64,000 nucleotides of DNA, from positions 1-64,000 of the forward strand of contig NZ_CZPZ01000036.1 of the NCBI RefSeq assembly GCF_001458775.1. Reading direction: 5' to 3'. This DNA is from Candidatus Nitrospira nitrificans. GTDB taxonomy: Bacteria > Nitrospirota > Nitrospiria > Nitrospirales > Nitrospiraceae. Positions 52,620-60,123 of this stretch are shown one piece after another (the first letter of the stretch is position 1; each line of letters begins with the position of its first letter). The notes under the pieces were generated by a model. It was not told where the DNA came from and searched no databases. It saw only the letters and a list, made by a program, of their open reading frames with translations. Both the position numbers and the translations under genes were made by a program.

Positions 52620-52636
52620 GCTAGCATTATGCTAGC
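52620..52636 (+). promoter_or_regulatory. Operator-like palindrome before the FitAB-type antitoxin
   Basis: GCTAGCATTATGCTAGC is a perfect palindrome of 8 bases each side of a central T, 30 bases before the antitoxin ATG. Toxin-antitoxin pairs of the FitAB/VapBC type repress their own promoter by binding such inverted repeats; the region also carries the A/T-rich stretch of a -10 (CATTAT). Predicted autoregulatory operator. Confidence 0.65.
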
Positions 52637-52666
52637 TCAACCTATAGGACCGAAGGAGGTTTGCAC

Positions 52667-52903
52667 ATGGCACAGGTTCTTGTTCGAAACCTCCAAGATA
52701 AAGTCGTCGCACGGCTCAAAAAAAGAGCCAAGACTCGAGGACGGTCACTTCAAGCTGAAGTAAAGACAATTCTTGAAGAGGCGGCCAAAGAAGAGTCGGG
52801 CGATTTCTGGAAGGAAGCCGAGCGCATCCGTGAACGGCTCAAACGGTCAGGAAAGAAATTTAGTGACAGCGCCGAGCTGATCCGCGAGGACCGCGATCGG
52901 TGA
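52667..52903 (+). CDS. FitA-like (ribbon-helix-helix) antitoxin
   Basis: 78 residues from ATG 52667 (site GAAGGAGG). QVLVRNLQDKVVARLKKRAKTRGRSLQAEVKTILEEAA is the N-terminal RHH DNA-binding part, followed by a charged helix that would wrap the toxin. Overlaps the next gene by four bases. Operator at 52620. Confidence 0.88.
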   Translation: MAQVLVRNLQDKVVARLKKRAKTRGRSLQAEVKTILEEAAKEESGDFWKEAERIRERLKRSGKKFSDSAELIREDRDR

Positions 52904-53343
52904 GGGCGTACATCATTGATGCGAGTGTCGTTCTCAAATGGTTCATTCCGGAGGAGCACTGCGAGCAGGCGTTGCGCCTCAAAGATTCCGACGCGCGCCT
53001 TCATGCTCCCGCCTTTCTCACGCTGGAAGTCGGGAATGTTCTCTCCAAAAAACGCCGCCGTGACGAACTGACCGCGCAAGATACTGAAGACATTTGGCGG
53101 GCATTTCGACGAGCTCCTATCCGTCGCCACGCCGATGAGACGCTGGTACTAGCCGCCTTCGACCTCGCCCGCCATACGAAGCAGAGTTTGTACGATTGCT
53201 TGTACTTGGCCCTGGCCATGCAACTGAACATGTCATTTTTGACGTCCGATCGAAAATTCTACCAAGCGCTACAGCATGACGAGTACCGCAGCCGGGTGCT
53301 CTGGATCGAGGACCTGCCATGCACGTTGGGGCGTGGAGCATGA
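52900..53343 (+). CDS. PIN-domain ribonuclease toxin (VapC/FitB-like)
   Basis: 147 residues, GTG start overlapping the antitoxin stop. PIN acidic residues are present: D7 in AYIIDASVVLKW, E42 in TLEVGNVLSK, D98 in SLYDCLYLALA and D116 in FLTSDRKF. Intact, so probably an active single-strand RNase when free of antitoxin. FitAB/VapBC-type pair. Confidence 0.9.
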   Translation: MRAYIIDASVVLKWFIPEEHCEQALRLKDSDARLHAPAFLTLEVGNVLSKKRRRDELTAQDTEDIWRAFRRAPIRRHADETLVLAAFDLARHTKQSLYDCLYLALAMQLNMSFLTSDRKFYQALQHDEYRSRVLWIEDLPCTLGRGA

Positions 53344-53477
53344 AGCGCTACAAAGAGGAACGATGGCTATACGGTTTTGACCGCACCACGCCTCCTAAGG
53401 ATGCCGGCATGATGATTTCTGCTCAGTAAAAGAGTATCCTGCGGCGCAGTTTCGTTAGTGTTCCCCAGGGAAGATGC

Positions 53478-53570
53478 ATGGGCAAGAAAGCCAAGTCTTC
53501 AGCAAAATCCAATCAAACCGCTCCGTACAAGCATCCTGAGGCGAAGAGCCTCATGCGGCCTCTAGAGTAA
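53478..53570 (+). pseudogene. 5' stub resembling a DNA methyltransferase N-terminus
   Basis: 30 codons (MGKKAKSSAKSNQTAPYKHP...) end at a TAA. The opening Lys-rich, His-Pro-Glu containing stretch resembles the start of some type III DNA methyltransferases, but it is too short to be sure. Followed by the HNH nuclease remnant, which suggests a decayed restriction locus. Confidence 0.4.
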
Positions 53571-53576
53571 TTATGT

Positions 53577-54037
53577 TTGAGGATCGAAAAATTTAGAGCC
53601 AAGAAGCCGCGAGAGCATGACCCGGTCATTGGCTGTACCATCTTGGCGAATCCGTTTTTCCTTGAGAGAAAAGACTGGATTCCTTCTCCTCCTGATTGGT
53701 CGTCAAACATCGTTCAAGGCAAGACGTATGACACCAATGAAGAAGTTGGGAAACACGTATGGATTCAGGTCCAGGAGCGACTTCGGGTCCAGCATCTGCT
53801 GCAGATGACTGCGACGAGCGCCATGCCCGTTGCAGCTGAGGATGTCACAAGGTATGGAGCTGAATTTTTGACAAGGGCAAGATTAGGTCAAGGTGCCTTT
53901 CGGGTGTGGTGACCGAGGCTTACGGACGGCGATGTGCGGTAACAGGAGAGCGAACCCTGCCAGCATTGGAGGCAGCGCACATCAAGCCATTCGCAAAGTC
54001 TGGTCCCAATCAAGGAGAAAAGGCTCATGATTGGTAA
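53577..54037 (+). pseudogene. Frameshifted, truncated HNH endonuclease
   Basis: The first frame reads ...ANPFFLERKDWIPSPPDWSSNIVQGKTYD...ARLGQGAFRV, then TGA. From about 53905 a shift of the reading frame restores ...VTEAYGRRCAVTGERTLPALEAAHIKPFAK before a stop at 54037. This is the pattern of HNH nucleases of the COG3440 type; the His of the HNH fold (HIKP) is present but the C-terminal half is missing. One base appears to be deleted near 53905 and the 3' end is lost, so it is a pseudogene. Confidence 0.75.
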
Positions 54038-54371
54038 CGACTTGCTTGTTGAACTTCTTGAGTTTAGGCAGAAACGCAACTGGGAACAGTTTCATAAGCC
54101 AAAGGACTTGGCAGTTTCTCTCTCGGTAGAAGCAGCCGAATTGCTCGAGATATTTCAGTGGAAAAGTGACGTGGAAGTTACAGGCCTGATTGCTAGCGAG
54201 TCGAAGCAGCGGATTGAAGAGGAAGTGGCAGTGGCAATTGTGCTTACACATCTATGCCATGATCTCGGTATGGACCTGCATGCGGCGGTCCGTTCGAAGC
54301 TCAACAAGAACGAAGCCAAGTATCCCGTAAGAAAAGCCTACGGAAGTTCGAAAAAATATAGCGAATTATAG
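54027..54371 (+). CDS. MazG-like nucleotide pyrophosphohydrolase, atypical
   Basis: 114 residues. DLLVELLEFRQKRNWEQFHKPKDLAVSLSVEAAELLEIFQWKSD matches the metal-binding N-terminal part of MazG/dCTPase-like enzymes, but the second acidic motif normally EE(I/L)ADVLIY reads EEVAVAIVL here, losing the conserved Asp. May be inactive. It overlaps the end of the HNH remnant, in an area of decayed genes. Confidence 0.6.
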   Translation: MIGNDLLVELLEFRQKRNWEQFHKPKDLAVSLSVEAAELLEIFQWKSDVEVTGLIASESKQRIEEEVAVAIVLTHLCHDLGMDLHAAVRSKLNKNEAKYPVRKAYGSSKKYSEL

Positions 54372-54475
54372 GTTGTCGATAAAAAGTTGCTATCTCAGAT
54401 CAACGATCGGAGCAACGAATTGCTGGTGGTGAAAAAGCTGTCGTAATAAGATGTACCAGAGAGGAGAATCTGCCG

Positions 54476-54701
54476 ATGTTGTCTTTTGAGGACCGGATCA
54501 AAGGGTTGTCCCCCGATCTCCGACGTGAAGTGGAGGATTTTGTCGATTGTTTGATCGATCGGCGTGCTCCCCATTCCAAAGGCAAAATGAAGTTTGCTTG
54601 GGAAGGGGGCGCTCGCCGACCTTCGAGAGCAGCACACCTCCGTCGATTTACAGCATAAGTTTCTCGAATGGTGGGGTGACGATGTATTCCGTGAACACTA
54701 A
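54476..54701 (+). pseudogene. DUF2281-type antitoxin, frameshifted
   Basis: First part MLSFEDRIKGLSPDLRREVEDFVDCL...KMKFAWEG; then a five-G run at 54605-54609 puts the frame out. With one G removed the frame gives GALADLREQHTSVDLQHKFLEWWGDD to a stop at 54701, the normal end of DUF2281 proteins. Overlaps the PIN remnant as functional pairs do. A slip in the G-run is the likely cause. Confidence 0.75.
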
Positions 54702-54805
54702 CCTCATCCTGGAAGTCCAGCTTCGACAGGCCAAAGCCTAGAAAGTGAAGCAATTTCTTGAACATGCTTCTTCGGAGCAGCTCTTTTTCATGGAATTCTC
54801 GCGCT
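54682..54805 (+). pseudogene. PIN toxin remnant
   Basis: Starts MYSVNTNLILEVQLRQAKA then TAG; the frame resumes KVKQFLEHASSEQLFFMEFS, which parallels the usual MYLVDTN...AEEVRQFLERVPSEQLFITDF of VapC-like toxins. The first catalytic Asp is Asn here, there is a stop near residue 20 and the rest is missing. Partner of the DUF2281 remnant. Confidence 0.75.
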
Positions 54806-54926
54806 GGCGGGGCGTCTGCTATCGGAGGAAAATCCAGACCCCCTACTCCCCACTGCGACCCTTGAGAGTCCGGAAGTTTCGCCTCGTGACCTTTATCAGA
54901 GTGGGAGATGAATAGCCTCCTTACAG

Positions 54927-55325
54927 ATGATTTCTAAGGTCTATAAGGAGTATCCTCCAGCTCAGGAGTTCAAAGATAAGATGGTCCAATCAGCAAGGAG
55001 CACAAGCGCGGTTCAGGATGCTATTACCGAAATGGTACGGCGTATTGTCGAGCGGTTCCATCCTGAGCGCATCATTCTCTTTGGATCACATGCCCGCGGG
55101 ACGGCCGGTCCGCATAGCGATGTCGATTTGCTTGTCGTGATGCAGCCGCACGGTTCGAAACGAAGGCGAGCGGTCGAGATCTATGGATTGTTAGCCGGCA
55201 TGGGGGTTCCTAAAGATGTCATTGTCGTGAGTCCTGAAGAATTCGAAGCATACCGAGACGCGCCAGGGACTGTTATAAAAACAGCGTGGCAAGAGGGAAA
55301 GATCCTGCATGACCGTGCGGCCTAA
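54927..55325 (+). CDS. MNT-type nucleotidyltransferase (antitoxin)
   Basis: 132 residues; another start is possible at 54981. The nucleotidyltransferase motif GSHARG followed by DVDLLVV (residues ~52-70) is the catalytic signature of MNT domains that adenylylate or otherwise modify HEPN toxins. Overlaps the HEPN gene by 17 bases, a typical MNT/HEPN toxin-antitoxin pair. Confidence 0.88.
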   Translation: MISKVYKEYPPAQEFKDKMVQSARSTSAVQDAITEMVRRIVERFHPERIILFGSHARGTAGPHSDVDLLVVMQPHGSKRRRAVEIYGLLAGMGVPKDVIVVSPEEFEAYRDAPGTVIKTAWQEGKILHDRAA

Positions 55326-55719
55326 GGACGAAGACCTTGTCCGAGCCAGGGTTCTAAAGGCCGAACACGACTTGCTCAATATCGAGAACAATCTTGCCGC
55401 GCCGGAGGTCCCAGGGGATACCGTTTGTTTTCATGCGCAGCAATGTGCAGAGAAATACCTTAAAGCTCTCCTTGTTTCTCGGCAAATCGACCCTCCGAAG
55501 ATTCATGATCTGACCGAACTCTATGCGCTATTGCCAGGCGGTCTGCTGGTAGATTTCGACACGAGCTTGCTCGAAGAATTGAATCCCTACTCGATTGAAG
55601 GGCGATATCCTGGAGTTTGGGAGCCGGTTGAACAACCAGAGGCACTTCGGGCTGTTGAGGCTGCGAGAACGATTCGTCAGACGATCCGCCGGGTCCTCCC
55701 TTCAACCTGCATTGTCTGA
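55309..55719 (+). CDS. HEPN-domain protein (toxin)
   Basis: 136 residues. HEPN fold features: FHAQQCAEKYLKALLVSRQ, KIHDLTELYALL, and a long C-terminal helix. Such proteins are RNases paired with MNT antitoxins. Cotranscribed with, and overlapping, the upstream nucleotidyltransferase gene. Intact. Confidence 0.85.
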   Translation: MTVRPKDEDLVRARVLKAEHDLLNIENNLAAPEVPGDTVCFHAQQCAEKYLKALLVSRQIDPPKIHDLTELYALLPGGLLVDFDTSLLEELNPYSIEGRYPGVWEPVEQPEALRAVEAARTIRQTIRRVLPSTCIV

Positions 55720-55781
55720 CTCTACAGAGTAGAAGAGATATTCTCGTGGCAGCCGGTTTTGCTGCGATCCGTTTTCTCCGG

Positions 55782-56876
55782 CTACTCTTCCGCTTTTGCT
55801 CCCCCTTCCCACAGCTTGACGGTCCGATCCCAGGAGGCGCTGGCGAGGCGTTTGCCGTCCGGAGAAAAGGTGAGACAACGCACACCGCTACTATGGCCTT
55901 TGAGTGTCCGGAAGTTGCGGCCGGTGGCCAGATCCCAAAACTTGATGGTCTCGTCGTCGCTTGCGCTGACTAAGACTTTCCCATCCGGCGATACAGCGAG
56001 ACTGCGGACCCAGCCCTTATGGCCGGTGAGGGATTTCTTCTCAACGACGCTCGGCATCTCGAACAGCTTGATGGTGGCATCCCGGCTGCCGGTGATCAGG
56101 AGTTTCGCGTCCGGTGTGAAGGTCATGGCCCCGATCCAGTAATCCATCGGTTTTTGGAACCCGCCGTCGTCTTCAATATAATAGCCGCGGGTTTCGGTGG
56201 AATCTTCCTGGTTTTTTCGCCAGTGGCCGTCGTGGAGGACCTTTTCCTCGCCGCTTGGAAGGACTTCCCACACCTTGATCTTGCCGATGTCGGTTCCGCT
56301 GGCGAGATGAATGCCGTCCGGGGAGAAGACCACACAGACCGACCAGTGATGGTCGTACTCATCCTTCCCGAGCAACGTCATCAGCTCGGTGCCGGTGGTG
56401 ACTTCCCAAATCTTGATGTCTTTGTTATGGCTGCCACGCGCGAGCATGAGGCCGTCGGGCGAGAGCGAAAGGCTGCAGACGTTATGATCGTACCTGGTGA
56501 ACAGGAGCTTCATCGGCTCGCCGGTTCGACCGTTCCATAACCGGATCGTCCGGTCCTCGCTGCCGGTGGCCAGGGTTTGCCCGTCCGGCGTGAAGACAAT
56601 GGCGCGAATATCGTGAGTGTGGCCGCGTAGAGAACGCAATAACCGACCGGTTTCGATGTCCCACATGCGCACGAGGCGTTCGGCGCCGCCGCTGGCGAGC
56701 GTCGATCCGTCAGGTGAAAACGCGACCGCCCAGACTCCGTGCGAATGGCCACGGAACGTTTTTACTTCCCGACAATCGGCTCCCCAGTAGTCCAAGAAAT
56801 CGATCGGAGGCGGTGATGCAGCGGCTGTCTCTGAGGAGACACTCGGGAGCGGAGGAGTCATTGTCGGTTCCGGCAT
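55782..56876 (-). CDS. WD40-repeat protein
   Basis: 364 residues. N-terminal Pro/Ser-rich ~25 residues, then seven WD40 repeats such as VKTFRGHSHGVWAVAFSPDGSTLASGGAERLVRMWD, LRGHTHDIRAIVFTPDGQTLATGSEDRTIRLWN and LKGHSSGVRCLTFSPDGKRLASASWDRTVKLWE, making one complete beta-propeller. No signal peptide, so cytoplasmic. Role unknown: such proteins are common in Nitrospira and planctomycete-like genomes as scaffolds. Confidence 0.93.
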   Translation of the reverse strand: MPEPTMTPPLPSVSSETAAASPPPIDFLDYWGADCREVKTFRGHSHGVWAVAFSPDGSTLASGGAERLVRMWDIETGRLLRSLRGHTHDIRAIVFTPDGQTLATGSEDRTIRLWNGRTGEPMKLLFTRYDHNVCSLSLSPDGLMLARGSHNKDIKIWEVTTGTELMTLLGKDEYDHHWSVCVVFSPDGIHLASGTDIGKIKVWEVLPSGEEKVLHDGHWRKNQEDSTETRGYYIEDDGGFQKPMDYWIGAMTFTPDAKLLITGSRDATIKLFEMPSVVEKKSLTGHKGWVRSLAVSPDGKVLVSASDDETIKFWDLATGRNFRTLKGHSSGVRCLTFSPDGKRLASASWDRTVKLWEGGAKAEE

Positions 56877-57065
56877 GTGCAGCGTGTTTTCTTGGCCGTC
56901 TGGTCCTTGATTGGTCGACAGGCCAGCCAGTATAATTCTGTCGGTCGTTCGGATCGTAAGAGATGCCTCGCGGCCAAGTCAAGCCGGCTCCCATGAGTGA
57001 TGTCGCCCATGGGGCGTCGTGCACAATGTTTTTTACTGTTCCCCCAAGCCGCTGAGGATTGTTTC

Positions 57066-58064
57066 ATGGAAATCAGATTCCAACCAGCTTTGCTCCAGGA
57101 AGTCATCGATTCGTTCGTTGAAAAGACGGAACGAGAGGGAGATCCCACCTACTATAAGGAATTCCACGAGTATGCCGACCCGATTTACGAGAAATTCATG
57201 CTCGATGATCGGGAAGCGGAGTTTAAGAAGCTGTATCAATATCTTTTCGGCATCTGGGGATTTTCTGATATCGTCCGCGACTCATTCAACGAGTATACGC
57301 TATTGAAGGAGAAGGTGGGCATTGTCCTGGTCAAAGGTGTGTTGAAGGAAGATCAGGAAGGCGTCGATATTCTCCGCAAATGGGGGTCCGTCGAAAAGGA
57401 CTTGGCGAAACAGTTTGAGGAAAAAGGTCTGAAGGGCGTGGGGATCAAGCTGATTCCCCGCCGCTTTTATGATCCGGCATTGACACGCTATTGCCGCCAT
57501 GAGCTGATGCACATTTCCGACATGATCGACCCGCTGTTCGGTTACGATCCGGACACCAAGCTTGGGCAGAACCCCGGCGAAGAAACGCTGATCTTGCAGC
57601 GCTATCGTGTGCTCTGGAGTTTGAGCGTGGATAGTCGATTGGTCGCGGCAGGCAAGGAGCCGATGCTGAGCAAGGAGGATCGTTTCAAGGAATTCCGGTC
57701 CTGGTACCGAAAAATTCCGCCTCCTCAACTGAAGTCGGTGTTCGAGGGGCTCTGGCAGACCTCCTACTTCACCCATTCCGAGCTGATTGAAATGGCCGCC
57801 GACACGCTTCGCGTCATGGATCGGGCCGTGGATGTGGAAGGCGGGGAAGTCCCGGAGACCGAAAACAAAATCATGCTCATGCCGGGTTTCCCGTGCCCGC
57901 TGTGCCGGTTCCCGACGTATTCCTGGGTCGAGGATATGGGGACGAAGGTGGAATCCTACGTGCTCGACTTCATTCGCGAGAATCATCCGGGATGGGACGT
58001 GGAATTCGGGGCCTGCGATCGCTGTGTGGAAGTGTACAAGCTGCGTGCCGACGGAGTGATGTAG
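57066..58064 (+). CDS. HELMH/CxxC protein, unrecognised
   Basis: 332 residues from ATG 57066. The helical body contains a possible zinc-hydrolase motif H145-E-L-M-H149 (RHELMHISDMIDPLF), and the C-terminal 50 residues hold two Cys pairs, CPLC and CDRC, that could form a zinc ribbon. No family is recognised. It is followed on the same strand by a Tat ferredoxin, a TorD-like chaperone and an NXR gamma-type subunit, and may help assemble or process that enzyme (context only). Immediately followed by a MITE-like element. Confidence 0.7.
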   Translation: MEIRFQPALLQEVIDSFVEKTEREGDPTYYKEFHEYADPIYEKFMLDDREAEFKKLYQYLFGIWGFSDIVRDSFNEYTLLKEKVGIVLVKGVLKEDQEGVDILRKWGSVEKDLAKQFEEKGLKGVGIKLIPRRFYDPALTRYCRHELMHISDMIDPLFGYDPDTKLGQNPGEETLILQRYRVLWSLSVDSRLVAAGKEPMLSKEDRFKEFRSWYRKIPPPQLKSVFEGLWQTSYFTHSELIEMAADTLRVMDRAVDVEGGEVPETENKIMLMPGFPCPLCRFPTYSWVEDMGTKVESYVLDFIRENHPGWDVEFGACDRCVEVYKLRADGVM

Positions 58065-58065
58065 T

Positions 58066-58188
58066 GCGGATGGTGAAAATAGCCGCCAGCTTTGTTCTCG
58101 CTTCGCTTAAGGCCTCAACGTACCTACAACGTACGCCTCGGCCTTTCGCTCGCTGCGGCCTCGCTGGACAGCTATTTTGACCATCCGC
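58066..58188 (+). mobile_element. MITE-like element with 18-bp terminal inverted repeats
   Basis: Arms GCGGATGGTGAAAATAGC (58066-58083) and GCTATTTTGACCATCCGC (58171-58188) are complementary except for one base. The 123-bp element has no gene, includes internal repeats CAACGTAC and can fold into a long imperfect hairpin. A diverged partial copy begins near 58802. Small non-autonomous element; function unknown. Confidence 0.65.
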
Positions 58189-58204
58189 CAGTCTAGTTGT
58201 TTGA

Positions 58205-58801
58205 ATGCCAACCAACCCTTCATACGGTCGGCGTGACTTTCTGAAAGATTCCGTGCTCTCCACCGTTAAAGCCGCGCGCGAACTTGTCAAACAGGCGGAT
58301 GGGGTTCCGGTAGAGCCGTCTTCTCCGCCGACTCGCACTGACTGGCTGCGTCCCCCTGGCGCGGTGGGAGAACCGCTCTTCCTTGAACGTTGTACGAAGT
58401 GCAATGATTGCATCACGGCCTGTCCTCCAGGCGCGATCGTGGCCCATCCTCAGGACGGGACACCCGTTCTCTTTGCCGATCAGTCTCCCTGCCTGTTATG
58501 TGAGGATCTTCCCTGCATTACAGCCTGTGGAACGGACGCGCTCCTTCCGGTCGAGGGGATCAACAACGTTCGAATGGGAAGCGCGACGGTGTCGCATCGA
58601 CTCTGCACGGCCGGCCAAGGTTGCCATGCCTGTGTCTCGAAGTGTCCGACGGATGCTCTTGCGATGGACGTTGCGTCCTTGTATCTTTCCGTGGAGAAGG
58701 ACGCCTGTGTCGGCTGCGGAATGTGTGAAATGGTCTGTCAGACCGTCAATGACCATGTCGCGATCCGTGTCGTACCGTCGAGGCTGCTGGCAGGATATTG
58801 A
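58205..58801 (+). CDS. Tat-exported 4Fe-4S ferredoxin (NapG/MauM type)
   Basis: 198 residues. N-terminal GRRDFLKDSVLSTVKAAREL is a twin-arginine signal. Cys motifs for up to four 4Fe-4S clusters: CTKCNDCITACPPGAI, CLLCEDLPCITACG, CHACVSKCPTDAL and CVGCGMCEMVCQTV. Periplasmic electron carrier, probably connecting a dehydrogenase with the gamma subunit or quinol pool. Confidence 0.9.
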   Translation: MPTNPSYGRRDFLKDSVLSTVKAARELVKQADGVPVEPSSPPTRTDWLRPPGAVGEPLFLERCTKCNDCITACPPGAIVAHPQDGTPVLFADQSPCLLCEDLPCITACGTDALLPVEGINNVRMGSATVSHRLCTAGQGCHACVSKCPTDALAMDVASLYLSVEKDACVGCGMCEMVCQTVNDHVAIRVVPSRLLAGY

Positions 58802-59085
58802 AAAAGGCCGCCGGCTGCGTTCCCCGCCTTGCCGAAGCGGCTTCGCGAGGCAGGTCGCCTCGCTCGGAGGCTCAACGTACGGGTCGGCAAACGCCTGTTC
58901 ATACAGGCGATGGGTGGGCCGGGTGATGATTACGCCACCCCTGGGCTGGTCGCTGGGCTGGAAACTATCATTCAGGAGATCAATCAGTTCGCCCTTGACT
59001 TCGTATCGCCCATTTCATATACATACGAGGTCCTGCGACCCTGCCTTTGGGGTAGGGTGAACGAGGTGGTCGGGAGACGATTTGT
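58802..59085 (+). repeat. Intergenic region with partial MITE-like copy
   Basis: 284 bases between the ferredoxin and the chaperone. The first ~80 bases (GCCGCCGGCTGCGTTCCCCGC..., later GGCTCAACGTACG) resemble the body of the element at 58066-58188. A weak frame at 58829-59089 has no ribosome site and is not called. Confidence 0.45.
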
Positions 59086-60057
59086 ATGACGAGTCAACAG
59101 CCGATGCAAGGCGTATCTGCATCCGCCACCGCCACACTGCCGAGTCCGTTGCCCATCAAGGACTCCCCTGCCGTCGAACGTGCGCTCAATCGCAGTAAAA
59201 TCTATTTATTGGTCTCCTGGAGCCTCCTGTACCCGGAAGATGAGGAATTTCTTGATTATCTCCGGAGCGGAGAATTTGTGGAGGATGGCCGGGTCGCCAT
59301 CGACGCGTTGGATGTCGCCCTAGGCGCAGTGGGTGGCGAGCGAGCCAAAGGGAAATTGATCTCGCTGAAGAAACAGTTGGGCCTGGTTGAGAATCTGATC
59401 GCTTCCGAATGTGTCAACTGGCAGCTCAGCGATCTCCAGTCGGAACATCGCCGCGTGTTCAGTAATGTAATTACGCTCGATTGCCCTCCCTATGAAACCC
59501 TGTTCGGGAATGACCATGTGTTCGCGCAATCCCATGTGATGGGGGATATCTCCGGCTTCTATAAAGCCTTCGGAGTCGAATTGTCGAAAGATATCCATGA
59601 ACGGCTCGACCATCTCAGTGTCGAGTTCGAGTTCATGCACTTTCTTGCCTACAAGGAATCCTACTCGCTCTGTCACGACGGGCCGGAGAAGACGCAGATC
59701 GTGGTCGATGCGCAGAAGAAGTTCGTCAAGAATCATATCGGTCGATGGGTGCCGCTGTTCTGTCGCATGTTGACCAAGAAGGCGGATTCCGGTCTCTTCA
59801 AATTGGTGGCGGATATGACCGCCGATTGGATGGATTTCGAGACGGCCTTCCTGGGCGTGACTCCGCAGCCCTACACGGAAACCGACTATCGTCCGGCGAC
59901 GTTCAGCTCTCCCGAAGGCCAGACGTATGAATGTGGCGCGCAAGACCAGGGCAATGAATTGACCATGTTGTTGAACGAAGTCGGTGCGCAGTCGTTTATG
60001 GATGTGAAAGAGAAAGACAAGGAAAATGAGGAAGGCCGGCCTTCCGGAACGGCGTGA
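59086..60057 (+). CDS. TorD-family chaperone of a periplasmic molybdoenzyme
   Basis: 323 residues. Helical TorD/DmsD/NarJ-like: YLLVSWSLLYPEDEEFLDYLRSG, HRRVFSNVITLDCPPYETLFGNDHVF, ISGFYKAFGVELSKDIHERLDHLSVEFEFMHFLAYKE. Such proteins hold the molybdoenzyme apo-catalytic subunit until cofactor insertion and Tat export. Located before the NXR gamma-type gene, so its client is probably a nitrite oxidoreductase-type enzyme (inference). N-terminus of ~25 low-complexity residues. Confidence 0.9.
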   Translation: MTSQQPMQGVSASATATLPSPLPIKDSPAVERALNRSKIYLLVSWSLLYPEDEEFLDYLRSGEFVEDGRVAIDALDVALGAVGGERAKGKLISLKKQLGLVENLIASECVNWQLSDLQSEHRRVFSNVITLDCPPYETLFGNDHVFAQSHVMGDISGFYKAFGVELSKDIHERLDHLSVEFEFMHFLAYKESYSLCHDGPEKTQIVVDAQKKFVKNHIGRWVPLFCRMLTKKADSGLFKLVADMTADWMDFETAFLGVTPQPYTETDYRPATFSSPEGQTYECGAQDQGNELTMLLNEVGAQSFMDVKEKDKENEEGRPSGTA

Positions 60058-60123
60058 GTGCGTGCGGTAACGGGTTAAGGGCGAACGCGGTCTTTACAAT
60101 AATTCAGAGGAGGGAGTAGCACT

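Larger units (their letters stand above)
54372..54926 (+). other. Region of decayed toxin-antitoxin genes
   Basis: Only pseudogenes are supported in this 555-base stretch: a DUF2281 antitoxin remnant (54476-54701) and a PIN toxin remnant (54682 onward). 54372-54475 and the end of the stretch show nothing else. Confidence 0.55.

Noticed and set aside
53340-53432. 30-residue frame overlapping the PIN toxin stop
   Set aside because: Too short and featureless to call; may be a fragment of the same decayed island.
58829-59089. 86-residue frame between the ferredoxin and TorD-like genes
   Set aside because: Starts inside a repeat copy, has no ribosome site and overlaps the chaperone start.
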